Assembly (NCBI GenBank): GCA_002110485.1
Contig: MOWL01000001.1
Location: 1,364,001 to 1,428,000 of the forward strand
Direction of reading: 5' to 3'
DNA: 64,000 bases
From: Emergomyces orientalis
Lineage: Eukaryota; Ascomycota; Eurotiomycetes; Onygenales; Ajellomycetaceae
The notes beneath the pieces are model-generated. The model worked only from the letters and a program-made list of their open reading frames with translations. It searched no databases and was not told where the DNA came from. Positions 48,864 through 61,294 of this stretch are shown piece after piece. Each line of letters starts with the position of its first letter. The first letter of the stretch is position 1. Both the position numbers and the translations under genes were made by a program.

Positions 48864-50753
48864 ATGGCCACCGAAGCTACCACCAACCCAGCCCTCGTCA
48901 ACGGAAACTTCCACACCCATCACCAAACCAATCCTTACGCCGCTGCTGCTGCAGATGCATTTAACCCATCGCATGCTGCCACCAACAGCGCCTCTTCCGC
49001 CAATTATAATAATAATAATCAACAACAACATACCAATTCTTCAGCCCCTACTCACTCTGCTAGCTCTGAGCCCAAGAACGACATCCCCAAGGATGAGGTG
49101 GGATGGTTCTTTGTTGAACAATACTATACCACTCTCAGCCGCAATCCTGAGAAGCTTCACCTTTTCTACTCCCGTAAATCTCAGTTTGTCTCTGGTGTGG
49201 AAGCGGAAAAAGTTACAGTTGCTGTTGGACAAAAGGTGAGTCTTTTTTTTTTTCAATTTCTTGATTCCAAAATCTTGACGTCCAGAAAATAAACTAATAG
49301 CTTTTATAATTTTTATTTATTTAAAAGGCTATCAATGAACGGATTAAAGAACTTGATTTCCAGGACTGCAAGGTCCGCGTTTTGAACGTGGATTCCCAGG
49401 CCTCGTTCGATAACATTCTCGTTTCCGTGATTGGTGAAATTTCTAACAAATCAGAGCCTTCCCGCAAGTTCATCCAGACATTTGTGCTGGCTGAGCAACC
49501 AAACGGATACTACGTCTTGAATGATATCATCAGATACTTGGCCGATGAGGAGGAAGAAGCCGTGGTCGACGAAACCCCGGTCGAGTCCGAGGAAGTAACT
49601 GGTATTGTGGAACCTACCGTGACAGCTGTTGAAGAGGAAGCAGCCCCAGAGGTAGCTGCTGAGCGGCAGGCAGACAATGAGACTGGAGCACAAGAAATTG
49701 ACGAGAAACTTCAAGAAATCAATGTCAATGGTGGTACAGTTCCTACTCCAGCTGCTGAGCCCCAGCCCTCAGATGAAACTGCAGACGACAAAGCTGCTGC
49801 GGCTCCCGCTTCGTCCTCAATTGCAGTGCCAGCAGCACCTGTAGCCGCCCCCACGGTTCCCGAGGCGGCGCCCGAGGCCGAAAAGCCCAAAGAACAAGAA
49901 CCCACTCCCGCCGTACCTCCTCCCAAAGCCGCCGCGCCCGTTCCAGAAAAGGAGCCTGCGCCACCTGTTGCTAAGGCACCAATGAGCTGGGCGTCCATCG
50001 CCTCCAGCCGTGCCGGTGCCCCCGCAGCAGCTACACCCACCATAGTTACTCCAACCCCTGCTGCCGCACCGGTCCCTGCACCTCAAAAAGCGGCTGCCCC
50101 TACCCCATCCCAAGCTGCAACGGCTTCCGCCGCTGCTACTGCTCCCGCTGGAGAGAGCGAACACTTTACCAGCCAATCTTCAAGCGGATCCGAATGGCAG
50201 ACTGCTGGTGCGGATCATGGTCGGAGGCAAGGCCGCCCGCAGTCCATCTCTACGCCTGGAGAGGAGAACACCCGTGGTCTTATCAAGAATGTCAATGAGA
50301 AGGTCGACGCAGCGCTCTTGAAACAGGTCATGTCACGGTTTGGAAAGCTTAAGTACTTCAATGTGAATAGACAACAGGTACGTTTCTGAAAAGAACCACG
50401 ATATATATATACAATGGCTCGAAACTAATCTAAACAACGTAACACAGGGTACCGCCTACGTCGAATTCGCAGACGTTGCCGCCTACAAGACCGCTCTTTC
50501 CTCCAATCCCCACCAAATCGGTACTGAAGAAGTCACAGTTGAGCGCCGTCGGCCTGGCGGTTTCGGAGGGAATTCCAGCTACGGTTCTGGCCGGGGAGGC
50601 TCTGGCCGCGGCCGCGGCGACGGCCGTTCTGGTAGCCAGGGCGGCCGTGGCGGTGGTGGTGGTTTCCAAAACGATTCCGGCCGCTATACTCCCCGCGGCC
50701 GTGGTGGGAACATCACGCCCAAGGGAGGCCGCAGCCAGCCCCAAGCTGCGTGA
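48864..50753 (+). CDS. NTF2-RRM-RGG protein, G3BP/Nxt3/Bre5-like
   Basis: This is the fungal counterpart of G3BP (fission yeast Nxt3; budding yeast Bre5). These proteins bind RNA, join stress granules and act as cofactors of the Ubp3-type deubiquitinase. Exons 48864-49235, 49328-50377 and 50448-50753 give 575 residues. The N-terminus is Ala/Asn/His-rich. An NTF2-like domain spans about residues 75-188 (EVGWFFVEQYYTTLS through NGYYVLNDIIRYL). A long Pro/Ala/Glu low-complexity linker follows, with MSWASIAS near its middle. The RRM is at about 440-513: GLIKNVNEKVDAALLKQVMS, then GTAYVEFADV after the second intron. The tail is RGG-rich (GSGRGGSGRGRGDGRSG). The gene is intact, with a CT-rich leader suggesting high expression. 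Confidence 0.93.
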
Positions 50754-52760
50754 AAGCCAAAGAGGAGAAGAAAAGCAAAAATCAATCAAATCAAATGAAA
50801 CCAAACCACAATGATGAAAGAAAATCCCGTTCTCTTTTGTCTCTTTACCCTACTTTTACCTTTTAACCTGCTCTTAACGCTGTACTTAACCTCATCCAAC
50901 TATCTGCCTGCCTGCCTACCTACCTACCTGCCTATGTAGGTCTCCATCGTCCAATCCATGTTCTTGGATCCAGTCGCACACCGCACACCATATATGGTCC
51001 TCCACCCCGCCACAGCGACACAATTACATACACCCACACAAAGCTCCTCCGATGTATCCCTTCCAAGCATATGTATTATTTTCTCCACCTTTATTAAATC
51101 CGCGTAAATGGCAATGCTCTTTTTTTCTCTGTTCATTTTTAAATTTTAAATTTTTTTGTTGTTCCTCACAAGTGACTGAAACTAACGATGCCCATTTTAA
51201 CCGCATGATGCCTTTTGTTACCCTATTTTTCTTTCTCTAAGCATTTTGTCTTCCCGTATGCTCTACGCAAACCCTACGCTACCTACCTACCACCAACCAC
51301 CATGCATCCAGCCTACATATCTCCTGCAAATTCGCGATACCAATCCCCTCGTTCGTGTCAACGGGGTTACGCTTCGCATTTTGTCTTCTCTTGTTTTTCC
51401 TTTTTCATTAGCGACTGGAAAAAGTTTCCTTTTTTCTTTTTCTTTCTCTTCTATATGTCGTTTTTTATTAAGTTGTTTCTCCCAAAAACCAGAAACGTTA
51501 CACAGCTAGATAAAAGAATTTTTTTCTCTATCTTCTCCTCCTTTTACTACTACTATTTTTCTTCTTTCTACTGCTACCTGCTACTACTATGACAATTTTT
51601 CTCTTACAATTTTAAAAAGCCTATTTTTTCTGCATTGTACTTTGATTTTGATTTTGATTTTTTATATTTTGTTTCTGATAAATATTTATATTTATAATGT
51701 TATTATTATGATTATTATTATCATCATCATCATATTTCACTCTTTTTAGAAGACATTCTCAGTTACTCTATTATTCTATTATCTATTTTTTTAGTATTAT
51801 TATCTTCTCTGTTCTTTCTTTATTTATTATACGTTTTCAATCTCTATTATTAATGTTACTATTAGTATTAAAAACTAGCAGAACATCGGCGAGAACATGC
51901 TTACTGTTTACTGTTGTTGCTTTCATTTTTTCTTCTTTCTTCTTTTCTCACTACTTAATATAAAATAACTGATCTCATACTTGAAAATATTGTCTTTCAT
52001 CACTTTTCAAAGTCACGTCTTCTGCATTCTTTCTATCTACTCTTATTTCATACACACTCTTTCAGTAATTATATCTGCATGTCAATGCAAAACAATTCTG
52101 TATCGAAGGCAACTGTACAAATGTTCACACTCACTCTCATACAAAACACATCACAGCTTCTATGCATAAAACTACAATCCAATATCATATCATTCATTTT
52201 ACTTTTGAGATGTGAAAAAAAAAAAAGGAAAAAAAAAAAAAGGAAGGAAAAATGCTACGCAAGGAGGTTCCATGGCCCCGCCGCACTCCGCTCCGCCCAT
52301 GTCAGGGCATATACACCAGCGTGCCTCTTCGTAGCTAGTTAGAAGAACAACCATAATACACATATAGAATGAATCAAGCTTCCGTTGCCATCAAAAAAAA
52401 AAAAAAAAATTAACTTATAATAACCATGTTTCGTCATTGAAGAAGCAAAAGGAGAAAAATGGAGATTTTAACACATTAAAAATTTAAATATATTGTTTCT
52501 TCTCCCAAGTTCTTAAGCTAAAGGAGAAAGAAAGTGTTTTACCTAAGAAAGAACTTCAGCTATCAGAGGACTTCACTATCAGAGAGGCAAAAATGAAAGG
52601 CTCATTGAATTTAACAGCTTTTGTTTTGCAAAAATGAACATAACAAACAAGATCGATGAACGATTAGTTTTGTTGGTTTTAAGGTCACGTAGATATCGAG
52701 GGGGAAGTTAGGTGGGTACCAGTTAAAAATGGCGCGAATTAAAAAGAATTAAAAAAGGTT

Positions 52761-52796
52761 GGGGGGGGAAGGGGGGGGAAGGGGGGGAAACCCAGG
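52761..52796 (+). repeat. G-run cluster, potential quadruplex
   Basis: Runs of 8, 8, 7 and 3 G separated by short spacers meet the simple G-quadruplex pattern. Confidence 0.7.
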
Positions 52797-53062
52797 GATC
52801 AAAAAGATCAATTACGATAACGAAACATAGGTTTCTTTTCTCAAGGGGGAAAAAATGAAAATTCATCAAATAAAAAGTTAAAATAAAATAAATATAAAAT
52901 TAAAAAAGGTGAGAAAACCAAACCAAACCAAATAATACGAGCAAAAACAATACCAACAAAAAGCAAAGGGAGGGGAAAAAAGCCGAAGGAACAGCTAGAA
53001 ACAGCCTTTTTTCTTTTCTTAATAAACACACACTTTTTGGTATTTTTTCCTTTTAATTTTAA

Positions 53063-53107
53063 GGTGGTGGGGAAAAGGGGGGAAGGGGGGTGGGGTGAGA
53101 CATGGGG
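53063..53107 (+). repeat. Second G-run cluster in Hsp90 3' UTR
   Basis: At least four G runs of three to six bases separated by A or T bases. It lies about 110-150 bases past the Hsp90 stop codon; the Hsp90 transcript would carry the C-rich complement. Confidence 0.65.
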
Positions 53108-53209
53108 GTGTGTGTGCGTGTGCATTTCATCTCATCATTCCGCCATACGCTCATGATTTCGCCGTGGAAAAAACAAGAAGGAAAATAAAACAAGGTAAAA
53201 CTAAAATAT

Positions 53210-55493
53210 CTAGTCAACCTCCTCCATGGTGCTCTCGCCTGCAGCTTCAGCGGGGGCAGCGGCATCCTCAGCCTCCTTCTCCTCGGCAGTCTCAGCCTCC
53301 TCATCGATGTTCAAACCAAGGGAAACGAGTTTGTGAATGCGCTCCGCAAAGCCCGCGGGCTCCTCGATGGTGAAGCCCGAGACGAGCAGGGAGGTCTCGA
53401 AGAGGAGCTGGGTGATGGATTTGACGGTGCGGTCGTTCTCGCCGTCGGCCTCGACTTTCTTCTTGAGCTCCTGGATGATGGGGGATTTGGGGGAGATCTC
53501 GAAGGTCTTCTTGGAGGACATGTAGGAGCTCATGGAGGTGTCGCGGAGGGCTTGGGCTTTCATGATACGCTCCATGTTGGCGGACCAGCCGAATTGGCCG
53601 GTACGGATGGCGCAGGGGGAGCCAATGAGCTTGTGGGAGACAACGACCTTCTCAACTTTGTCGCCGAGCACGTTCTTCAGGCTCTTGGCGAGGCCTTCGA
53701 ATTCCTTCTCCTCGGCCTCACGGGCCTTCTTCTCCTCTTCGGTCTCCTCGAGCTCGAAGTCCTTGGTGATGTCGACGAGCTTCTTGCCATCGAACTCCTT
53801 GAGCTGGGTCATGGCGTACTCATCAATGGGGTCAACGAGGAAGAGAACCTCGAAGTTCTTCTCCTTGAGGGTGTCGAGGAATGGAGACTTCTGGACAGCC
53901 TTGAGAGACTCGCCAGTGATGTAGTACATCTGCTTCTGGTGCTCTTGCATGCGGGTGACGTAGTCGGCAAGAGAAGTGGTCTCATCGCCAGACTTGGTCG
54001 AATTGAAGCGGAGGAGCTTGGCAAGGGCAGGGCGGTTCTGGGCATCTTCGTGGATACCGAGCTTGATGTTCTTGCTGAAAGCAGAGTAGAACTTGTCGAA
54101 TTGCTCACGGTCTTCAGCGATCTCGTTGAACAGCTCGAGGGTCTTCTTGACGATGTTCTTCTTGATGACTTTCATGATCTTGTTTTGCTGGAGAGTCTCA
54201 CGAGACAAGTTGAGAGGAAGGTCCTCAGAGTCGACAACACCCTTGATGAAGCTGAGCCATTCGGGAATGAGATCAGTGGCGTCATCGGTAATGAAGACAC
54301 GGCGGACGTAGAGTTTGATGTTGTTCTTGGTCTTCTTGGTCTCAAAGAGATCGAAAGGAGCACGCTTGGGAACGAAAAGGATCGCGCGGAATTCGAGTTG
54401 ACCCTCAACGGAGAAGTGCTTCACAGCAAGATGGTCCTCCCAATCGCTGATTAAATAGTTAGCAAAAGATGTACGTGGTAGAAGTAGGGACGGGCGAAAG
54501 AAAAAGAAAGAAAAAAAACTTACTTGGACAGGGTCTTGTAGAAAGAGGCATATTCCTCCTGGGTGATATCAGCAGGATTGCGAGTCCAGATAGGCTTGGT
54601 CTTGTTAAGCTCTTCCTCCTCGATCTTGGTCTCCTTGATTTTCTTGGTCTTCTTTTCCTTCTTTTTCTCCTCCTCCTCGTCATCAACCTCCTCTACCTTG
54701 GGTGTCTTGTCATCATCCTCGTCCTTGACCTCCTCAGCATCCTCATCGGGCACCTCCTTCTCAGTCTCCTTCAAGACGTGGAGGTAGATGGGGTAGGAGA
54801 TGAACTCGGAGTGCTTCTTCACAACCTCCTTGATCTTGCTCTCATTCAGGTAGTCGGTCTGCTCATCCTTGAGATGAAGGATCATCTTGGTACCACGGCC
54901 AAGAGGCTCTCCCTCAGTGTCTTGGGTGATTTTGAAAGTGCCACCAGCACTGGACTCCCAGATGTACTGTTCGTCATCGTTGTGCTTGGAAATGACGGTC
55001 ACTTTATCGGCAACGAGGTACGCAGAGTAGAAACCAACACCGAACTGACCAATCATAGAAATATCGGCACCAGCAGTGAGGGCTTCCATAAATTGCTTAG
55101 TACCTGAGCGGGCAATGGTACCCAGGTTGTTGACGAGATCCTAAAATCGAAATGTCAGTACTTAAGTAATTCTCTTCGCAAACACGAAAACGGTTCAATT
55201 GATTGCGATGATAGGATTATTGGGATACATACAGCCTTGGTCATACCAATACCAGTATCGCTGATGGTCAAGGTCTTGTTTTCCTTGTCGGGGATGATAT
55301 CGATGCGGAGATCCTTATTGGAGTCAAGTTTGCTGGGGTCGGAAAGCGCCTCATAGCGGATTTTGTCGAGAGCATCGGAACAGTTGGAAATCAGTTCTCG
55401 CAGGAAGATCTCTTTGTTCGAATAGACAGTGTTGATAATGAGGGAGAGGAGCTGAGAGATCTCAGCCTGGAACTCGAAGGTCTCAGACGCCAT
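53210..55493 (-). CDS. hsp90: Cytosolic heat-shock protein Hsp90
   Basis: The ATP-dependent chaperone dimer of the cytosol, which matures kinases, transcription factors and, with cochaperones, stress signalling. Exons 55493-55233, 55140-54524 and 54446-53210 give 704 residues, the normal length. Introns are gtatgt...tttttag-like and gtaagt...aatcag. N-terminal ATPase blocks are ETFEFQAEISQLLSLIINT, SNKEIFLRELISNCSDALDK, the DTGIGMTKA loop, and GQFGVGFYSAYLVADKV. The acidic linker follows (KVEEVDDEEEEKKKEKK). The middle domain begins at YVRRVFITDDATDLIPEWL with the catalytic Arg region SRETLQQNKI. The C-terminus ends in MEEVD, the TPR-cochaperone docking tail that marks the cytosolic form. The long leader contains a GA/CT repeat, and a heat-shock element lies upstream. 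Intact. Confidence 0.98.
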
Positions 55494-57729
55494 GGCTGCG
55501 GGTGGGTGTAGGATGATAGGATGGTTATTCTGCCCAAAGCTTGTGTTAGCTTCGTTTCGATTTTCGATTTTTTTTTTTTTCCCCCTCGCCTTCTTCTAGT
55601 GTTTGCAGGCCAGGAAAAACAACCACGAATGCTGCAACAAAAGCAATAACCACAGATCTGTGTACAATGAAACCAAGCCAATCAAGAACACAGATTGATT
55701 ATTACTTTTTACAACTATTTCTTGTGGTGGTAGAAGGAGGGGGAAGGAGAGTAAACAGTCGCAGGGCAGAGGTAACGGAGGCAACAGAGCTCTGCTCAGT
55801 GTGTGGGGGTTGATTTTTGGAGAAAGAACACACTTACAAGGTAAACAGATTAGTTTGGGCAGATAGATTGAGCCGTAGCAGCAGTAGTATTCGAGGGGAT
55901 GGTATAGAGAGAGAGGTGTAGAGAGAGAGAGAGAGAGAGAGATTACAGCACAATCAATGCAGAGGGAGAGGTGAGAAGAAGATGAAGAAGTGAAGTTGAA
56001 GGAGAGGAAGAAGAAGAAGAAAAGAGAAGAAGAGCAGAGAAGAAGAGGGAGGAAATAAAAGCAGCGGCCCGGTGTCACCGCAAAAAAATTTAATCCTCTG
56101 GCTGGAATAAACAAATAAACTGGCGCCGTTTTAGGCTGAGCGAATCTTCCACTGATTTCCATCGATTGCTGTAGTTACCTTCGCCGTGTGCTGTGGGCGC
56201 TAGGCCCGAAACATCAAGGGCTTTCTAGAACTATCCACGACTATAACATTCTCTCATGCTGGATCCAACCACAGTCAACAACACCCCACATATATCTGTT
56301 GGTAGGCAGCTGGACTCCGGATGCCTTTAATGGTAATTCTCATCTAGGTACGGAGTAGTTACTTGGTACTGGGAGCCTCCTAGGCGGACAGGACAGCGGA
56401 AGAGGAACAAAGCTTGGGCCTCCACCAAAAGTTCCATTTCCGCCGCCCCCCTTACCTGTAGAACGGAGGTATCTATCTAGCTAGGTAAAGTAGGTAATTT
56501 ATCTTGTACTTGATTTAGGAATCTGTGGTGGTACAGGTCCCTCTACCAGCTATCAGCCAGTATAAATTGCTGTTACTCAGACCTACAGAACACCAACAGA
56601 TAGCTAGATAATCATGCCCAGATACTATAGTTGGTAATATAAATAGTAATACCCACGTAGATACCTTCATAGGTACGTCCTAAGCTTCCTTTTTTCCCTC
56701 TTTCTCTCTTTTCTCTTGTCGCCATAAAACAATTATTGGAAGAGACCAGCCCGTCTTCCTTTTTTTTCTATATTTTAAAAACCACTTTTTACCACCACAG
56801 GGTGAGGACGGCTGTTATTGTAGTCCATATATCTATGATACCTATGTATGGGACATGTGAGCATATACGGGCACTGAATATAATTAAAATAAGGTATCTA
56901 TGACAATGTTGTGAGCAAAGCATGGCCTGTTCGCCCTGTTTCTTCATCATCAGTTCCCAACTGATTCTGTTAATTCACTAAACAGATCAGAATCATAGAT
57001 GTGAAGGAAATGGAAAATGGGAGTAAGGTATCCCAACTAGGTAATCCAAGATAATAATTAAAATCTACAAGGATAGCACTTTAAGAAGAGGTTGAGAGAA
57101 TGAAGGAAGGAAGGAAGAAAAACGAAGATGGGGAGGGGAAATACAACAAGAGCTTAACCCCTGTTCAAAATAAATAAATAAAATGAGCAAATAAATAAAT
57201 TTGAGAGGTATGCAAAGGGGGGATAATATGTCTAAATAAACTGGGGTCAATAAAAATTAGAACCAATTGATAAATGCTGGACAAAGGAGAATGGAGGGGA
57301 TTTGTGGCTGTGAGCAGGTGTGTGAGAATGTATGTTATGATTGTATTCTGTAGTTCGCACGCCCATTTTATTATTGGGGAAATAATATGCTGGATGCTGG
57401 ATAAATGCAGCAACAGAAAAGCATAAGTATAATTGCCATCCTTCAAAACACCTGATAACGATTGTAATAAATGATGAAAGCTGCCAAAGCCAAACTTCGC
57501 GTGGTGTACGTCACATACATACATACCTGGGGCAAATGTTGGAGAAATTCAATAAAAGGACAGGCAGTGAAACAATGCCACCTGGTACCGCATTGAAAAA
57601 TCATATTCTGTAATCCGCCCTCACATGTAATTATATAAAACTGAATGAAAGGGAGATTTTGTACTCATTTATCTTAGTTCCTGCCAGTCAGTCGCGGGCG
57701 GTCGGTCAGTCATTCCATCTGTCATTCAG
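55494..57729. other. Hsp90 promoter and leader; spacer to septin-like gene
   Basis: The first 600 bases are CT-rich on the Hsp90 strand, with a GA tract at 55921-55941. A possible minus-strand frame at 55596-56162 is leader, not gene. The rest to 57.7 kb is AT-rich and holds no supported gene. Confidence 0.5.
56221..56232 (-). promoter_or_regulatory. Heat-shock element upstream of Hsp90
   Basis: CTTTCTAGAACT contains TTCTAGAA, two inverted nGAAn units with the correct two-base spacing. It is about 730 bases upstream of the Hsp90 start codon, where an HSF1 site is expected. Confidence 0.5.
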
Positions 57730-60150
57730 TCATTCGCCACTAAACCACCCAAAATTCCACTCCGCAAACCCCTGAGAGGTGAATCCCCACGCCTTCGCAA
57801 CCCACAGCGCAAGGCCACCAACAACTCCCATGCTGCCAATGACTTGTATCAGCACCCAACCCGTTCGCCTCACATCGTCGTTCCACCGTATCAGGCCCAG
57901 AGGATCTCGCGACGAACTCATATCTGCAACTCGATACTTGACAAGTTGGCCGTCGGGTCCTCGGACCGTGACGGTTTCACCACCGCCGCCGCCGCCGCCG
58001 TCGCTACCACCGCGGCGCTTTAATACCGGTGGTGCCTGTAGGTGGGGGAAGCCTGGTGTTTGCGTTATGGGAAGGAGTGTACCGTCCGCCACGCACTCGC
58101 CCAATCGTTCGGTTAGCCAGACAGCCCGCTCACCACGGGCTAAAGCTTCGTATCGCTCTCGTTCGTTCTGGAGGCTTTGTTGTAGGTCCGATGCCCACTT
58201 TGCAAGCCGGATCTTGGCCAAGTGTTCCTCCCACTGGGTGTGATCGGCCACGCGAGACATTGTGTATGATGGCGGGCCGCTATCAGCACCGGGGTATGGA
58301 ACGAGGACCTGGGAGGGGGAGACGGGTGAAAGGGAAGATGTAGATTGGGATGGGTTGGAACTAAATCTGGCTGGTTTGGGGTTCGAAGGCCCGTGAGGAC
58401 CTGCTGGGGAAATCGTGTGCAAATTAAATGCTTGTATCAACTTCTTCGCTGCCAGATGTCGTAACCAGGCCACGTTATCTCGATCAAACAATTTTTCAAG
58501 AAGTAAATTTAGCTCTGAAGGGGCTAGTGGCTGCACATAATCAGGACTCATTAATAGGCTTGCATCCATGGTATCATCGTCATTGGAGTTTGCAGAAGAA
58601 ACAGCAAATGGTATGGACGGGGTGGCTTCATCATCGCCTACGCCGCCAGTGAAATCTCCAAACAAAAAAGGTCTAACGCCCGCTTCCTGAGCCTGAGAGA
58701 GGAAAGATCGTCTAAGGGATTGAATGTGACTTTCGGAAAGTAGATCAGCTTTGGATATCAGAGGGATTACGTTGGCGACTTTCGACAGCTTCTGTATGCA
58801 TGATATGTCCGCCGACATCGAATCTAAACAGCACTTTAGAATTCATCATTATAAAACCGAAATTCTTCAAGTCTTAAGACATACCTTCCGAGACAAGGTA
58901 TAATATGGCATCCACTTGAGAGCCGCCATTTCCACTCAGAAGACCCTGGAAATCAATGTTGATTGAATCCAAAGCGCTTACGGCCCTCTGGAACTGCTGA
59001 TTGACATACTGCATGATGCAATCTGCCTGGTCTGATAGACCCAAAGTTCCACAGGCTGTGTCGACGAAACACAAGTTTCTTTCTAATACGAAGTCTCCAA
59101 CACTTTTTCTTCTTCGAAGGACCCTTGAATCTTCAAGATCTGACCACCACGATGGGTATGGCTTGGTGCTGGCATATATCTCCATAATCGAAGTGGGCTC
59201 TCGTACATGGTGGGATCGATGTGATCGTTTCGGACCCGATTTGTTGGTTCTCTGAGCTTCTGCCCGAGAAGGGTTACGAGGGAGTGGGTCGACATGCACT
59301 ATATCTTCAAGCACTTGGACCATAGATTTTATAAGAGACGTTTTCCCACAACCTGCCAGCTCCGTATATACATATATATATATATATATCAGTAACCACC
59401 ACATATAAACCAAAAAGGGGATGCATCTACACAAAAACCGATTTTCTTACCAGCAGCTCCAGCGAGTAGAATCTTGAACCTGCCCATAGATTTCCCCTTT
59501 TCGGTAAAAGGCCTCCGACTGGGCATTTTGATACTTGGCATGATAAGCTGTGCTGTACTATCGTGAACCTCAGACGAACCGAGACTGCTTCCTTCATTTT
59601 CCGCCGCCCCTGTTTGATTAACCCTTCCGTATGGTGTTGATATTTCATCAGTAGGCCGAAAGTACCGCGTCGAGGTCGACTTGGGGCTGTCTGGGAGGGA
59701 GGCAGGTTCCGCCGGCGAACCGAGCAAGAAAGGTGTCAGGGGACAAGATGTAGGGACGTTAGAGGGGACTCTGCTGTGTTTGTGCTTAAACGGTGACGGA
59801 CTCAGTCCTTCTCGATCTGCATCGCCGGTCTCGACATTTTTCATCGCCTCCATCTTCCCGGGAACATGTGGGGGTGGCGTATCGACCATTTCTTTTTCAG
59901 GTTGAGAATCCGGCCATTTTGTCGGGGCACCCAATTTAAAACTGTCAGCGATGGATTCTTCGAGGCTTTGCACGCCATATGTGCCCTCCCTCTCATCATC
60001 TGCTGAAGCAGCCTGGGAATCTTGTATATCACTATCTCGAGCAAGGAAGAAGGTCTCCGGGGAAGCGTGGCGGAATTCGTCCTCAGCTCCTGCTGGGGAG
60101 GGGGATTTGCGGGGTCGTGGTAGGAAGGTGTCGGGAACAACGGGCCGCAT
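57730..60150 (-). CDS. Septin-like GTPase with C-terminal membrane segment
   Basis: Exons 60150-59451, 59352-58885 and 58823-57730 give 753 residues. A disordered N-terminal third precedes the GTP-binding domain. The P-loop GAAGCGKTS is split by intron 1 (59353-59450, which contains a TA repeat). G3 is VDTACG (DTxG) and G4 is SKAD, near a septin-like VIPLISKADLL. A coding junction reads LVSEGDSMSADIS. After the G domain come low-complexity Ser/Pro sequence, a charged helical region (RLAKWASDLQQSLQNERERYEAL) and a poly-Gly run. Then a single hydrophobic segment lies near residues 710-733 (WVLIQVIGSMGVVGGLALWV), with a short tail. Canonical septins lack such a membrane helix and usually keep AKAD. 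It is a divergent septin or septin-related GTPase; filament formation is not assured. Confidence 0.8.
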
Positions 60151-60274
60151 GGTTACGGGCTGCGGAGAAGGCGAATATAGGTATTTAGAGTGGTGACGAA
60201 CATCCGCATTGGGCTGGAATATGTTATGTCATGGAGAACGCAAGGGAAACAGATGTTAAGGTGTCGTAGAAGCT

Positions 60275-60350
<76 letters not shown>
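60275..60350. repeat. (GTA)n microsatellite
   Basis: About 25 uninterrupted GTA units, starting 125 bases upstream of the septin-like start codon, probably in its leader or promoter. It is likely to vary in length between isolates. Confidence 0.95.
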
Positions 60351-60351
<1 letters not shown>

Positions 60352-60359
60352 TGTAATGA

Positions 60360-61290
60360 AATATAGGTCAATCCATACCAGCTGGTGTGTACAGTGTACT
60401 GGTGGGCTGTTACAGGTACTAGTTTAGATTATCTGGCGCTGCACAGCTGACGTGGGGTTTTGGGCGGGATGTACTGCGTGGTTGGTCGAATATACATGAC
60501 GTGACCCGGAATTATGAATAGTCTGTTGACCCGCCGAACTGCCCAACTACCCAGGGAGGAGATGGAGCCGGTATCTTGCAACAGCAGAACCATGTATATA
60601 TAGTTTTAACAAGATGGATGCTTCTGTGCTTATTTATATGGCCTCATTTCTCCCTGCCTTTAAATTTTATTATTTTTTTTTGACAAAACTACCCGTGTAT
60701 CCTTTCGCCCTGATATGTCTCTATTTCTCTACTGTGTAAGTTATATTTCCGCTGCTTCCCAACTTGCTGTCGAGCCAAACTCTATTTCAACACTAAAACA
60801 TCCCCCCCAGCAATGAACCCCAGCCCAAGCTCTTCCAGCAGCCAAATAATTACTGTTGAAGCCCCTGCAAACCTCGAACCCTTCTAACATCAATGTCTCA
60901 CTACGGCGGTGCTAACAGTGTTCACGCACTGAATGCTTTGCAATATGATGGATACCTACCCAGGTACTTCTTAGCTTATGCCTCAATGAGAGTGCGATCA
61001 GTGAACCTCTCCCAGGGGCCGGTGTCAATTATCATCTACTTGAAAATATCAAATAATGAAACTACAATTCAAAATTAAGAATTGAAGCCGCCGGCTGCGG
61101 AGCGCGTGTAAATATTTTCCCCAAGAGGAACTAATTTCCCACGACACAACTTGCGCCAGAGAACTTCCAAAATTCCACTCCGCTCCACTCCAGCCCCTCA
61201 ACACCCCCAACACCCGGGGGTTTGAAGCCCGTATATCGCACTAAAACCCCTGTAGAACAAAAATATGATATAAAATAAAAAAACCCCAAA
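60360..61290. other. Intergenic region before the 5S gene
   Basis: Promoter DNA of the septin-like gene. A 61-codon frame at 60893-61078 lacks supporting features. Confidence 0.45.
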
Positions 61291-61294
61291 AAAA
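61277..61294 (-). terminator. Pol III terminator of the 5S gene
   Basis: Seven T, then four G, then a further T run on the minus strand directly after the 5S 3' end. Confidence 0.7.

Larger units (their letters stand above)
50754..53209. other. Convergent spacer between the G3BP-like gene and Hsp90
   Basis: Both 3' UTRs face this 2.4 kb region. It is T-rich on the left, CpG-poor at about 51980-52230, and G-rich near 52760 and 53065. Small frames show no protein-like pattern. Confidence 0.5.

Noticed and set aside
49711..50176. Minus-strand Gly/Ala-rich frames
   Set aside because: Shadows of the Pro/Ala linker of the G3BP-like gene.
53333..54454. Plus-strand frame of 373 codons antisense to Hsp90
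   Set aside because: A shadow of the strongly codon-biased Hsp90 gene: Leu/Glu/Gly-rich and without domains.
54469..55107. Plus-strand frame of 212 codons antisense to Hsp90 exon 2
   Set aside because: Again a codon-bias shadow; the Leu/Val-rich translation mirrors the Lys/Glu-rich linker.
55596..56162. Minus-strand frame of 188 codons before Hsp90
   Set aside because: It lies in the CT-rich Hsp90 leader; Leu/Ser/Phe runs come from pyrimidine repeats.
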